64,000 nt of DNA from assembly GCA_032718475.1 (NCBI GenBank), contig JAUCBJ010002178.1:1-64000 (forward strand), given 5' to 3'. The position numbers and the translations under genes were made by a program. This DNA is from Nemertoderma westbladi (lineage: Eukaryota > Xenacoelomorpha > Nemertodermatida > Nemertodermatidae). Shown here piece by piece: positions 31,160-43,140 of the stretch. The notes under the pieces were generated by a model. The model worked only from the letters and a program-made list of their open reading frames with translations. It was not told the DNA's origin and made no database searches. Each line of letters starts with the position of its first letter. Positions within the stretch are counted from its first letter, which is position 1.

Positions 31160-33720
31160 GGAATATTAAATTGTGGATTTAGATGTGTTCCATTGCGATT
31201 TGTACCTATGAATATAATTCGCTTCCACCCACATGGATCCTACACGAGTTGTCCCTGAACCCCCGGAAGAATCACCCTCAGGTTTGATATGGGGCAAGAC
31301 TGGGAGTGCTCCAGAAGGATGTGGTCGACATTGTCGGCTACATCCGGTTCTGCTTCCCTCCTGTAAGACCACATGGTCGACCTGTGTGTAAACAGTAGTT
31401 CCCGCAGGCCTTGCCCGGTTTGACCGATGTAGAAACCTGCACTGTGTTCATTAGATGTTAAAATCTAAAGAACGTTTACAGATACACAATTGAAAGATCC
31501 CGTAATCCCTTCCCCCCACAGAATCTCCTTAAAGTTCCTTATGTTAAACACCTGGGTCTCCTGCATGGTCGGTTTCCCCTCTCCCCACCCCTCCCCCTCT
31601 TTTCTACCAACATGTTCCCTATGTTTCTGCCTGGCATTGCCATCATAGTAATGCTCAGACCCACCCTGTTTCGTGCTTCCTTATGCCGCCTGATGGTATT
31701 CCTTGCTTCTCTTGCATACCGCATCTTGACAAAACTGATCTAGACTTTGATGATGACTTAGGGGTACTGTCAGAATCACTAGAGGGAGCCTAAAGGCTAC
31801 TCTGCTCAGTGGAGCAGGTTGCCTCATAGTCCCATAGAATATAAAGGAACCTTAAGGTTCGATTATTTATGGCAGTAGTAGAACCAGTACTCTTATATGG
31901 AAGTCCATGCTGGACTCTAACTGCAGAGGAAACCAAATCTCTGGATGGCACTTTCGCAAGAATGATGCACCGGGTTCAATGTGTCAAATACAATGAACAC
32001 ATATCCAATCAGACTCTGTACAACATTGGAGGTGTTCCATTAATCTCCCCTAGCTTGACACTTGAACAGAATCGCCTCCGCTTTGCAGGACATTGCTTTC
32101 GCAGTGAGAACCAGCCACTGCAGAATCTTGTGCTTTAGCGCGAATAGACATGGTGGACAGCCTATGACTTTCTTGAGACACATCTTAAAGGACACTGGCC
32201 TTGAAGATGTGGATGATCTAGCAAATGTCATGGGAGATAGGGAGTTGTGGCGGTGCAATTTTGTTGACAAGCCAGCCCAGCATTCTTATATATATGTAAT
32301 ATATATATAATGCAGCTGCAATGCAGCATGCAATCGTAGTAGTATGTTGACAAGAAATATGAGATGCCCAGTTCCAGTCTCCGTACTACCCTACACTTCC
32401 AGTCTCCAGGTTAAAACTTCCCATCGACAATCCTCTTAATCTCTCCAACAGAGTCCATGGGTATCGTGAAACCAGCAATCTGTCAAATATCTGTCTACAG
32501 TGGCGTTTAAACCCTCTCACCCTTCTGTAAGTCTAACGTATCTTTGTAGTTGGCCCAACACCACTGCATCCATGCACTATGGAAGCACACATGCGCCTCG
32601 ACATTGGTTTAAAATGTACTCTGGTAGCGATTGATCCATCTATGTCTCTAGATAACTCCATATCCAGGAAAACTGCCTGTTCCATTGAAAATTCAATTGT
32701 AAATGCTATTCTCGGTGTTCAGAATACTCTACAACAACTGGCATTGTAACGCTCCTCGATGTCTTTAAGTCACTCGCGATCAAATGCCCTGCCAAAATTC
32801 CTTGCCCGTCATCTACAAAAAAGTGGAAATAGATCGCACTGTACACTGAATTTTCATTGAAATGGAATGGATGCGGTCTACTACTAACGGAGATAGATTT
32901 CCCATCCAGTCTCCCCATTGCCAACCGCTTAATCATGTAAATAATGTAAATAATCGCGTAAAATACATATGCTCGATAATATATTTTAACAATAATGATA
33001 TTTGTTGTACCGAGAAAGTAGCCTGTTTCCTCACATAAATCTTCATTCTCCCTTACCAGTGTCCACCACAGCGATGACTACTTTGTGTGACACCGATGGA
33101 TACATTTCAACTACATCTAATGACATTAACGTTGCATTTTCCAGACAGTACTATGGTAGAAAGGATCAGGCCGATGCTGAATCCTCTGTAGTGAAATGGG
33201 ACAGCCATTCTAAAAAGAGGATGTGTTATGGAATTTTGATGGGTGCTCTGATAGAATTCCCTGTGTAGCATAATAGGTGTTTCTTTCGGCGGTTTAATAC
33301 CATTACCCCAATCCAATCATGTGTCTACTTCTTTATGGTCCTTGAACAGGGGGTATGGCACATATATCCATCAGACCGATGCCAGGGTTCCAGGCATCAA
33401 TTCAACGATTCATCTCCAATACCTATCCCCTTAATATTTCTAATTAAATATTAAATCAGAGCAAAATCTATTTATTGGGTCATACTCCAACTTCAAATAA
33501 GTCGATTCATCAGCTAGGATCCTCTTAAGCTCCACTTATTACCCTTTTATCCACAATAATGACGTTCCCAGTCTTATCTTCCTTAAAATACAAATTTCTT
33601 TAAGTTTGTCTGTACTAAGGCTCAGTTCTAATCCCTTCACCTCCTTCTGTTGTAATGAAAATACCACTGCTATGTGTAGGTCGTTCAGGAATTCAACTCG
33701 TGTGCTAGAAATATGTTCTT
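31160..33720 (-). mobile_element. Decayed Penelope-like element in GPCR intron 2
   Basis: On the minus strand, in order: TGNVIIVDKRV and ADESTYLKLEYDP (33.6-33.4 kb), PLFKDHKEV, SLDVVEMYPSVSH (RT motif A type, ~33.1 kb), MGRLDGKSISVSSRPHPFH, AVFLDMELSRDIDGSIATR, then the linker SITMMAMPGRNIGNMLVE with PCRRPRCLT (31.7-31.5 kb), and the GIY-YIG start FYIGQTGQGLRELLFTHR (~31.4 kb). Many stops and frameshifts separate the blocks. LINE E interrupts it at 31736-32353. The order RT then GIY-YIG is what defines Penelope-like elements. Confidence 0.65.
31743..32346 (+). mobile_element. LINE E: short RTE-like copy (family A) inside the Penelope-like element
   Basis: The flanking direct repeat TTGACAA is at 31736-31742 and 32347-32353. 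The copy starts near RT motif C (LDFDDDLGVLSESLEG), then lacks about 300 bp and resumes at MAVVEPVLLYGSPCWTLTAE. It runs to DELANVMGDRELW-like and FVDKPAQHS codons and ends TGCAGCATGCAATCG(TAG)n. One frameshift near 32134 splits the C-terminal region. Confidence 0.85.
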
Positions 33721-34844
33721 ATATGGAATGGATAGCTGCTTCTATCTGAGTTTCCCATGTAACCTGCTCCCTTATTAGGGTTTAACCTTCCTCCCTGTTG
33801 TTCTCTGCTCGATATCAGTGAGATCTCCTTTATCACCCCCCCCCCCCCCCCATGGACGAAATAGCTATATTCATTGAAGAACCCTCTTAGTTAGTTGTAG
33901 GTGAGATATTATCATCCATCCCCCCCCCTCCCAAATCAACCTCCATATGGAGCACCCCCCGGCTCGACGAAGTCTCCTCGGCACACACATTCCACCATCT
34001 ATTAATCAATCCATCTATAATATAAATATCTATATATGTCATCTATAAAATGGGGGTGGTGGTGGTGTTACAGGTGGTTAACAAACAACCAACAGAGCAG
34101 GGAGTTGAATTGTACAAATGACACCAGCAACCAGTTACATGACTGAGTCGGCCGGTACTTTCAGATGGTAGGCGCTCCGATACTGCCACTAATACACTGA
34201 AGTACAATCACCTGGATGCAATGCTATAATACAAAGCATAATGGCAAAACGATAGCCTACGGATAGTATAGAAGGAATAAGTATAGGCCTACATAACCTC
34301 AAGCAGTACTACAAACTGAAACTAATTAATAAACTGGCTGTATTCTGCATCGGCTTGCCATAATAGTGAATATGGTTCTACCGTGAATACATCAAACATT
34401 ATATTACGGCGACGGCACGTACTAAAAAGCGGAAACGCCTGGAAACACCTAGTTTTAATACTATAAACATCTAGAAACACCTAAATTTATAAATATTGAG
34501 GCAGAGGCAGAGAACAAAAGTTTGGCATATTTTTTCGACGAAAATTCGAAATTAAACATCATAATTATTAAAATATGTCAATTGCTATGTAACCCGAGCG
34601 GATTTTTAAAATGCAGAATTGATAACCTGCGTCCTTTAATACTATTAGTATTAAAGGACGCCTTGCCAAAACTGGCTAAAAGGAGTATATACCTACATGA
34701 TTCATTAAATTGTTTTATTGTACGTGTATATTATATTGCATTGTACAGTTTGTAATAATATTGAGTTTATATCATTTTCCCTATTATTTCCAGAACAAAC
34801 TATGATTTAAAACCTTATTCTTATTTATATACTTCTTTCCATAG
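33721..34844. other. GPCR intron 2, 3' part
   Basis: 16 C at 33836-33851 and a second C-rich patch at 33921-33960. The rest is AT-rich with no recognised element. The acceptor TTTCCATAG ends the intron. Confidence 0.45.
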
Positions 34845-35421
34845 GTTCATTTATTGCACTTTCCCATTCAAAGCTCAAGTGTACTGCACCGTAAAGCGGG
34901 CCAGAATATTGGGTTTCTTGATATGCCTTCTCTCGTATATTACGGTTATTGGAAATGGAATCATATTTACTAAAGTAGGAATTGCCTGTGGCATTGAAGA
35001 ATGGTTTCCTTTGGAAAGCTTTAATATATATGTATTTGTTATTACTTTTGGAATATTCATATCTATACCATGTATCACTATATTTATTCTTAATGGCATC
35101 ATCCTTTACAAGTTGCGTCAGCGTAGAATATATCTAAAATCAGTAAAAGGAGATAAATATGAGAAAAATTATGATAACACCACATTTCTTCTGCCATTTG
35201 TATCGACCACTTTTTGCATATTTATGATAATATCTGGAATATTGGTATATTTTTCATTTTATTTGGATACCACAGATTCAGATCGTTTCGCATCACAGAG
35301 ATTAATGCGCGTTTTAGCTGAGGTTGCGTTTTCAGCCAATCAGTCTATAAATTTTTACCTGTATATTTTGAGCTCAAATATATTTAGGCAAATTTTTATA
35401 AACCTATTTCGTCGGAAATAG
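34845..35421 (+). CDS. Rhodopsin-family GPCR, exon 3 (TM4-TM7, C-terminus)
   Basis: The first base completes Arg124, giving DRFIYCTFPF (DRY-type motif, then the second intracellular loop). TM4 is about residues 143-165 and lacks the usual Trp. The second extracellular loop holds Cys172, the expected partner of Cys99. TM5 is about 184-210 (with a Pro) and is followed by a basic third loop (YKLRQRRIYLKSVKGDKYEK). TM6 (NTTFLLPFVSTTFCIFMIIS) lacks the CWxP signature. TM7 (VAFSANQSINFYLYILSS) has NFYLY in place of NPxxY and leads into a short C-tail ending at TAG. The missing WxP and NPxxY point to a divergent receptor, perhaps near invertebrate peptide-receptor groups; the ligand is unknown. Confidence 0.85.
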
Positions 35422-35761
35422 AACTGGATTTCCCTGGATTCGCAAACATATGTTGTTTTTCAAACAATTTACACCCTAAGCATATAGTAGTAATCTATAT
35501 AATATTTAACATCAAATATATAATATAAATATCAATAATATACATTTAATAAATAAATAAATACTTATGAAATGTAAATAAACATTTCAATTTATTATAA
35601 GAACATAATTGTAAAATATTTATGGTGTGGCATCTATTTAATATTTAACACCAAATATATATAATAAAAATAATATATACACTTATTAAACATATATGAT
35701 AAATTTAATTGAACATTAAATGTTATTAGAAAAAATAAAGTTATTAATAATATATTAATAC
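35422..35761 (+). other. GPCR 3' flank, probable 3' UTR
   Basis: AT-rich. AATAAA clusters at about 35548-35562 and serves as a candidate poly(A) signal. The 12-bp target site of LINE A (35750-35761) ends it. Confidence 0.4.
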
Positions 35762-35808
35762 TACTACTACTACTATTAGTATCGGCATGCTGCATTGCAG
35801 CTGCATTT

Positions 35809-36189
35809 TTAAGAATGTTGTGCCGGCTTGTCGACAAAATTGCGCCGCCACAACTCCCTATCACCCATGATATTTGCTAGATCGTCCGCATCTTCAAGGC
35901 CAGTGTACTTTAAGATGCGTCTCAAGAACGTCATGGGCTGTCCACCATGCTTATTCACTCCATGAGGCTGCCAAAGTACAAGATTATGTACTGGCTGGTC
36001 AAAGCAATGTCCTGCAAAGCGGAGGCGATTTTGTTCTAGTGTCAAACTTGGGGGAGGCAATGAGACACCTCCAATGTTATATAGTGTCTGGTTGGAGATG
36101 TGTGCATTGTACTTGACACAATGAACCCGGCGTAGCATTCTTGTGAATGGGCCATCCAGAGATTTGGTGTCCTCAGCAATCCTCAGCAA
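35809..36189 (-). pseudogene. LINE A, C-terminal region
   Basis: Encodes EDTKSLDGPFTRMLRRVHCV, HISNQTLYNIGGVSL, RLRFAGHCF, GGQPMTFLRRILKYTGLED and NIMGDRELWRRNFVDKPAQHS-type ending. The segment before it (YLGSW..KAWAALN) is lost in the internal deletion, so it is out of register with the RT part. Confidence 0.85.
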
Positions 36190-37208
36190 TTAACTGTTAA
36201 AATTTTGGTCTTTCTGGAGTTAATAAAAAGACCAACACTAGAAGCAGCATGTTCTAATGAGCTGAGGAGCCGTTGGGCTCCCTCTAGTGATTCTGAGAGT
36301 ACTCCTAAGTCATCAGCAAAGTCTAGATCAGTTAGGTACTTGGCAGGTTTTCCTCGACTTCTGGAGCCAGTAGGTGGAGTTATCATCACCCAATCATCAT
36401 TATGATGATCTAAGGACATGCGTAGAACATAGTCAACCACAATTATAAACAAGAATGGTGCAAGTGTGTCTCCCTGGAGGACGCCCCATAACACTTCAAA
36501 TGGTTCTGTGTCACCATCAACAGTAGACACAAATGTTGTCGAACCATCGTATACTGATCTGATTGCTGCAATAATTTCATCAAGAATCCCATATAATGAA
36601 AGTATGCTGAACATACGTGAGCGGGAGACTGAATCAAAGGCCTTGAAGAAGTCAACAAAGATAACAGCCAGATGCCTGTCTTTCTTTTTTGATAACTCTT
36701 CAATTATTCTTCTTAGTGCCAAAATGGGTTCCATGGTCCCACGACCTTTACGGAACACATTCTGATTTCCATGGAGCAGTCTCTCAATGGGATCCCTGAT
36801 GCGATTTAATATAATTCTATTGTATAGCTTTGCAGCAATCGAGATCAATGAGATTCCCCGAAAAGAACCATAGAGTGTTAGGTTGCCCTTCCTGGGAACT
36901 GGCACCAACTTATTTGTTTTCATTTCTTGTGTGACTCTTGTTGTTCGGTACATGTCTACTATGATGGGATAGATGAGCTTTAAACACTGAATATCTGGGA
37001 GTACAGACTCAGACACTTTTACTTCTATAAAGTTATCAGGCAATACCCTGTAATTATTGAGGAGCGTTTCAAAGTGGGCCTTCCAACCATTGAGGCAATC
37101 GGCTGTTAACCTTGGTGGTTGGTTGGCTTTTCTGCCCAGTAAGCAAGTTGATCGATTTCCATGCCTGGGATGATTGCCTGCCGTCATCAGCATCATTGAT
37201 GGCATCAA
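36183..37208 (-). pseudogene. LINE A, reverse transcriptase
   Basis: A 341-residue frame: TNKLVPVPRKGNLTLYGSFR, GISLISIAAKLYNRIILNRI, RKGRGTMEPILALRRIIEEL, AVIFVDFFKAFDSVSRSRMF (motif A Asp), GVLQGDTLAPFLFIIVVDYV and LTDLDFADDLGVLSESL (motif C FADD). All RT blocks are readable. There is a stop within the segment just upstream; the N-terminal linker is partly deleted relative to copy B. Confidence 0.85.
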
Positions 37209-37495
37209 CCTGTTGGTTTATTAGCTCCTGTAGATTAACAGAGTTCTGCCTGTTCAGGGACCTAGATGCAGCCTTAACTGCATTCTTGGCCGCTGAAGTC
37301 TGTTTGAGTCGGGACTCTTTCTGCGCCTTATATAGGTAATTTCGGCACTTCTGGATTATTTTGTCAGTCCAGGGGGCCCTTTTCCTGTTTCGAGAGTATA
37401 CATGAACTGTTTCTGCAGCTGCTAACTTAACTGCTTCTGTGAAGGCAGTATAACCCTCACAGTGATCTGCCGCCTCAGAGGCTAATACCTAATAC

Positions 37496-38381
37496 CTAAT
37501 ACCTGTTGCACAGCTGTAGTGTGAAGCTGGATCTCACACTTGGCTGTTGCAACAGAGAGGACCAGTCATGCCGCAGCAAGGCAGATTTCGTTGTTCTGCT
37601 AGCACGCAGACTAAGTCTTACCTTGGCCACAATAAGGCGGTGATCACTGGAGATGGGTTGAAGTGTGAATGCATTACAGTCTTGTATAGAGCTCCTGTAC
37701 TTCCTACGAAATAGAATATGGTCTATCTGGGACTTGTGACCACTGGGTCCACTATGAGTCCATAGCTTTCCAGTTCGCTTCTGGAACTGGGTTCCAGCCG
37801 AAAACAATCCATTTCCAGAGATAAATTCCTGAAGATGGACGGAATTTCGGTTGACACTATTGCTATAGACCCAGGGCGATGTAGGTGATTGATGCAGACT
37901 TGCATTAAAGTCTCCCAGGAATGTTAAGAATGCATGCTGATCCACTCCATCAGTAGCTGCATGTAGATTGTGGTAGAAATTTTCCACAGGGGCAACACTA
38001 GTTGGAGAGTAGCAAACAATCAGAACCACATTAGGAAACTTCTAAGCCAGTCTTCCAGAACATGAGAAGTGGCAACGGATGATGCGGTTAGAGATTTGGT
38101 CTATTTTGTCCAATGCTGCATGTGCAGTTGGATTCATCAATAGACCAATACCACCATTGCCACTATCATCTGCTGACGCGAGGGCGAGTCGCCAACCGCC
38201 GCCCCATTTCCTTAATCAGAACATCATCAGTCTGTCCAGTCTGCATTCGGTGTTCTTGAACACCCACTGCGCTAAGAGAAAGCTTATCTGCCAAGGCAGT
38301 CAGCTCACCTTGTCGCATTGGGGACCCAAGTGTTAGGGTGTTTACTGAGGCTAGTCTAGTGACTTGCCTCAGATTCACCAA
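37496..38381 (-). pseudogene. LINE A, APE endonuclease (two frames)
   Basis: The N-terminal part (38381-38166) reads TRLASVNTLTLGSPMRQGEL and LSLSAVGVQEHRMQTG (catalytic Glu in QEHR). After a frame break the C-terminal part (38029-37496) reads MVLIVCYSPTSVAPVENFYH, FLTFLGDFNASL, KRTGKLWTHSGPSGHKSQID, HILFRRKYRSSIQD and ISSDHRLIVAKVRL (Asp-His pair). This layout is RTE-like. Confidence 0.8.
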
Positions 38382-39136
38382 TGGATTTGTTGGTCGGGGT
38401 GGAACATGAGAGTAGCTTCAAACTCCAGAATCCCTCTCCCCCTCACAATCTGGCCTCCCTGGTGACCTAGGGTTTGGACCAGAAAGGTCATCAGGAAAGG
38501 GACTCGAAGAATTGTTGGCTTCTCTCTCTCGAGTAGGGGGTGAGACAGGCAGCCGGTCAGGAGATAACTGACACCTGTGAGGCCGATTGTGTCCGGTAAT
38601 TCCACAGGCCTCTATTGGCCGGACCTCTGCATTACTAATACAATCCACAGTGGGGGGTTGGGGAGTGCCTTTTTGCTGAGTCAGCTCTCGGGGTAAATAC
38701 CACACCCTGGTATGCCGTTCCACAGGGTGGGTGTTGCAGTGGAGTCAGATATGAGGCCCATCACCCATATCTACTCTGGCACACATGACCCACCATTGGC
38801 TGTGCAGCTCATCTGCTGGGTCATGCTCTGTACCCCTGCTGCCAGGTGCAGGTCGCAGAGAAGTGTACTCAGAGTGGACATGAGAACACTCTACTCCTGA
38901 CCAGCCATTGGTAGATCACCATCTGCCTGGTCAGGCCATATACCCCTGCAGCCAAGTATATGGGTCCTCAATACAGGACCAATTGTGTCCTTATCCCAGA
39001 ACGAAGGGGTTCCTAGTTACAGGACCAGATTTGCCCCAGTAAGAGGGTCTATGCAGCTACAGGTGGCACCTCCTTTATGCTGCTTGGAGGTGGCAAGTTT
39101 TCTTGATCAATGACCTAGAATACCTGACCTGACCTG
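38382..39136 (-). other. LINE A 5' region
   Basis: GC-richer than its surroundings. A minus-strand frame (38723-38418) is Ser/Pro/Arg-rich and may be the N-terminal extension before the endonuclease. Repeated phrases on the plus strand include CATGACCCACCATTGGCTG / CTGACCAGCCATTGG, ATACCCCTGCAGCCA and ACAGGACCA. It ends with three CAGGT units. Confidence 0.55.
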
Positions 39137-39354
39137 AATATATTAATAAATTAGGCCTACATGTAGGAGCATCTTGTTGGGGTTAGTGCTGGTGTAGCGC
39201 TTATGGTCAAAGGTTCCACACATGGGTCTAAGTTTCAGTAGATAGGTTTGGTCAAATCTTCCCATTCCACAAACTTACATTTCAGTGTAACGATTCTGTC
39301 AATTTTATGATTCAACTATACTGTACATCCAACCGTCGGAATAGATAGATAGAT

Positions 39355-39893
39355 TGTCTCACGACCTGTTTACAGAACCCATTCTGATTTTCACGTTGCA
39401 GTGTCTCGATGGGATCCCTGATGTGATATCTATTAAAGCTTTACAGCAATCGAGAATAATAAGATTAAGAACAAAAAGATCCATATATTATTAGGTTGTA
39501 CTTCTTGGGAACAGGGGCCAACTTATTTGTTTGCACGGACTCTCTTAGATTTATACATAGGGCCTATACATGTCTCTGATATTGGTGTGAATGAGCTCCA
39601 AGCACACAGGTATTTTAATGCCATCAACGCAACCTTACTGGCACGATTGGTTTTGCAGCAGTCAGTCTTGACTTTCACAAATGAGATGTCACCAATGGGT
39701 ATATTATGAGTACAGACTCAGACGCAAAGTTATCAGGCAATACTCTGTCATTGTTTAGGAGCTTCTCAAAGTGGCCCTTACAACCATTTTTGAGATGCTT
39801 GTGAATCGGCCTTGATAATTGGTTGGAGAGTTCCTTAGAGAGATCATTTCGGGACTTCCAAATCCTGTGGTCAGTCCAAAGGGCTATTTTTTC
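39355..39893 (-). pseudogene. Old fragment of RTE-like LINE (family A)
   Basis: The plus-strand text AACCCATTCTGATTTTCACG, TCGATGGGATCCCTGATG, GGGAACAGGGGCCAACTTAT, GCACGATTGGTTTTGCAGCA and TCAGGCAATACTCTGTCATT parallels 53700-54180 in copy B, with many substitutions and small deletions. Older than A, B, C and E. Confidence 0.75.
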
Positions 39894-40065
39894 TGATTCA
39901 AGGGTGTTGTTCCCAAAATTGTGGAACTGAACCTATATAGTAGCTATGAAATTGAATGTTGAAGTGATGAAATTTATAAAACGGTTCTAACGATTTTCCC
40001 AATTTTTTGACCATAGTTACATAGGCCAAATCCAAATCTAAGGTCACACGCAAATTGTCATTCCA

Positions 40066-40392
40066 AGGTGCGAGTGGTAGGATTGGGACACTCTGATTGA
40101 CCGAATCTGAATCTCGATAAATCTCGACTAGACTTAAATGAAACTCGTCCATACTTGCTAGGAACATCCCTCACCTTAGCCTCAACATCCTGGGTGGGCC
40201 AAGACTCTGTAGGGCTGGGGGTGTAGGATTGGAACGCTCTGATTGGCCGAAATTTAAACTCGATAAATCTTGACTATAATTAAACGAAACTCGTCGATAC
40301 TCGCAGGGAACATCCCTCACCTAAGTCTCAATATCCTAGGTTGGTCACGACCCTGGGGGCCAGGGATCTACGATTGGGACCCCAATCAGCGG
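40066..40392. repeat. Two-and-a-bit tandem units of about 147 bp
   Basis: Unit landmarks GTAGGATTGG.AC.CTCTGATTG, CTCGATAAATCT and GGAACATCCCTCACCT occur near 40072 and 40220. A third unit starts near 40365 (CTACGATTGGGACC). The copies are diverged. No coding. Confidence 0.75.
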
Positions 40393-40579
40393 GTAAACGC
40401 ATGATGTATGTATAATAACTAATTTTGCATAATTTAGGTAATTATTGACAGAAGCATTAGTTCATAGCCCCTTTAACACCGTCATCTTTCTCCTACATAT
40501 ATACATGTATAGGCCTACACGGCTCCAATCAAGGCAAGGATCCACTCTAAGTAATCCAATGTTCCTTATTGGACTTCAT

Positions 40580-41490
40580 CCCTTTGGTTGCACTTGTGGT
40601 CTTGTACGGCAAAACTAAAATTTTGCCAAAAAATTCAGAATCTTGCTTATGTTTTCAATCTTGTTATTCAATCTTATAATTCAACATGGGGATATTTGTT
40701 AGGCCTACTGTATATCATTACTCAGTATCACTCCAATCCAAGTAGTACACGGAATGAGGGCGCCTGGTCCAGCCATTTTATATTATATTCAGGACAAAGT
40801 GTTGCAGTTGAGTCTGTTTTATTTCCCATCCAGAGCACCTCAGTTTTGGTTCTATTTAATTTTAATACTGAAATTTTTCCAAAAGTGTCGAAAATATAAC
40901 ATTTTCTCTGTCACATCTAACAATGAGATTAAATTTCTACGTCGTTAGACCTATGTTCCTTCAATATCGTCTTAATTTCTATTAGCTATCGCTAGTATTT
41001 AAATTAAGAAATAAATCCGAACTGAGAGGGTCCTCTTATTGTGTAAAACCACGTTCGGCCGAGAATGGCCTTGGAAGATAACCATTGTTCTGTATCACGA
41101 GTTGGAAGTTATTATTATACAGTATAGGCCTATTATATATCAAACCAAGTTACAGTAAAAAGTTTGTAAAAAATTGAAACGATTTAAAACGCATTTAATA
41201 AATGGCTCTACTGAATCATATGCTTTTTGGAAACCCGCCATCATCACTCGAATTCCTCCCTGGCCAAATTTGTCTAGGTTTTCACTAGCGGAGACATTTT
41301 TTCGAACATTGTCTAGGTAGCGCGCAGGGGGAAGGAAACCCGACTGCTCCTGATTTATTAACGGAGATTATAGGGCTACATACTGTACTTCAATCTAAGG
41401 GTCAAATGTTTTGTTAATAATTTATAATCGACATTTAGAAGTGTTATGGGCCGTCTGTTGTCTAAAAAACCGTGGATCTTTATCCTTGTT
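40580..41490 (-). pseudogene. L1-like LINE reverse transcriptase remnant
   Basis: The minus strand, read in broken frames from 41480 to 40580, gives LINQEQSGFLPPARYLDNVR, FQKAYDSVE (motif A type, Asp) with FIKCVLNRFNFLQTFY, then ISVLKLNRTKTEVLWMGN and a last part resembling the thumb. The phrases are those of L1/Tx1-clade RTs (NEDQTGFIPGR, DFEKAFDSVEW, GLKINKSKTEAL). The YADD block is deleted. Confidence 0.6.
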
Positions 41491-42108
41491 TTACGTTTAA
41501 CAAGCGCTGTAGCAAACAACAACAGTATACCTATAACTGTGGTTCAAACATGAGATTGATGAAGTCATAACTTCTGACTGAGGCAAAATTTAGAAAATCC
41601 GGCCTATTATTCTGTAGACAGAATCCTCAGCTACAACCTCCCACAAAAAATTGAAATCCGTTAAGAAATGGCGGAGGAGATAGATTTTTAGTAAAAAATA
41701 AGCACATTTGAGAAAAATGCAGGAAAAAATTTGAGTTTGAATTTCGCGCTAAACCATCTCCTATTGGTATATATTTATTATTATATGATGTTTGACAACC
41801 ACGACTTTAGAGGAATTGTGATATTAATATGAAAACAATAAAATAGGACATGGGGTCTTATTCCCTCAGATACTACCTAGCATTTAGGGCCACTTGGGCC
41901 ACTGTTAGTACTCAGGCACTAAGGCCCATTAAAAAACAAAATACCAAATCGATTTTAGTGCTACATAACCCAACCCAACTACCACAAGAAAAACTACACC
42001 AAAACCTTTACAACTTTTTTTTTTATAAATTACACCTAAACTATTCATTATCCATTGAATCAATAATATGATAATGTACTGGTTATATAACAGTATATAT
42101 AGCGGTTT
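41491..42108. other. Spacer, possible LTR of the gypsy element at its right end
   Basis: No gene. On the minus strand, a purine-rich stretch (GGAAATCAGGAAAGAGGGA, 42108-42126 approx.) could be the polypurine tract, in which case an LTR would start with TGTTATATAACC near 42090. No second LTR copy is found in the window. Confidence 0.3.
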
Positions 42109-42139
42109 ATTCCCTCTTTCCTGATTTCCAGTTTATTGA

Positions 42140-43140
42140 TCACCTGAAACACTTTCGAGTTTGATTAATGTGTCTTATAATAATAATCCCACCACAATCG
42201 ACTTCAAGCATCATAGAACTTGGCATCCGATGGACAGTAGCTTCCAGCCACTTCGGATTGCGTCGACCACAACCAACATTTCTTACCCACACCTTATCTT
42301 CCGGTTTATACTTATTACCAAGTTGAGGAACATTTATGTGCTATTAAGTTAAACGATTACGCAAAGAATAACCCATTAATATCTCAGTGGGCGACTTTCC
42401 TCCCTCCAATGGTGTAGCACGAAATCTAAATAGAATCTCCTTCAATTTCTTGGACCATTCTTTGCTAGTGACTCTTTAACTGTAAGGACACCTCTTTCGG
42501 CCAATCCATTGGATTGAGGGTCGTAACTTGGATTCCGCGAATACTCTATTCCCCATTCGTCCATCTTATTTTTGAACTCGGCACTGATAAATTGTGGTCC
42601 CCCATCGGAATGAATTTTAGGAGGAAAACCAAACCTAGCGAACCACTCAAACAGAAGTAATGTTGCCTTTGATGTGGTAGAGTTCATTTTCTCAACTTCA
42701 ATCCATTTACTACCACAATCCACCAGTAACAAATAATCACTGCCATTGGAAGAAAAATAATCTACATGTAATCTCTCCCATGCATTATTGGTAACAGGCC
42801 ATTCCTCGAAAACTTGAGGCCTCGAACTCATGTTCCGCTGACCTCTGACAAGTTTGGCAATAATTGGATACATCCTCTATTTTACTATCCAAATTAGGCC
42901 ACCACACATGTAACCTAGCTAGGGACTTCATTCTCGTCGAACCTTGGTGTGTAGCATGTATTTTATCTAAATATCTTTATCAAAGTGATGTTGGAATAAC
43001 TATTCGCCCCCTCATGAGTAAAATACCATCCTCTATTGAGAATGATAGTCTCTTGATCCAGAAGGGCTTTAGTTGTTCATTGTTCAATTGGCCACTTCTC
43101 TACTCCTTCCTGTAACAACTTTATTACAACAGATAGTATC
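42140..43140 (-). pseudogene. Gypsy integrase
   Basis: The core domain in 42873-42442 has the catalytic triad: LHVDYFSSNGSDYLLLVD, FPPKIHSDGGPQFISAEF and SNGLAERGVLTVKESL. After a frame break, the C-terminal part at 42440-42140 reads FRATPLEGGKSPTEILMGYS, EDKVWVRNVGCGRRNPKWLE and a GPY-like end. Upstream (43140-42870) the zinc HHCC region is only partly readable. Confidence 0.8.

Larger units (their letters stand above)
35762..39136 (-). mobile_element. LINE A: near full-length RTE-like element
   Basis: A 12-bp target duplication AATATATTAATA lies at 35750-35761 and 39137-39148. The minus-strand element starts with tandem CAGGT units (5' end at 39136), passes through a GC-richer 5' region, endonuclease, RT and C-terminal region, and ends with TGCAGCATGCCGATAC and (TAG)n. 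It is the longest member of a family with at least seven other copies in this window. Relative to copy B (52752-54345) it lacks about 290 bp between RT palm and C-terminal region (junction near 36185). Confidence 0.9.

Noticed and set aside
40588-40948. Plus-strand frames of 103 and 64 residues
   Set aside because: They are antisense to the L1-like RT remnant.
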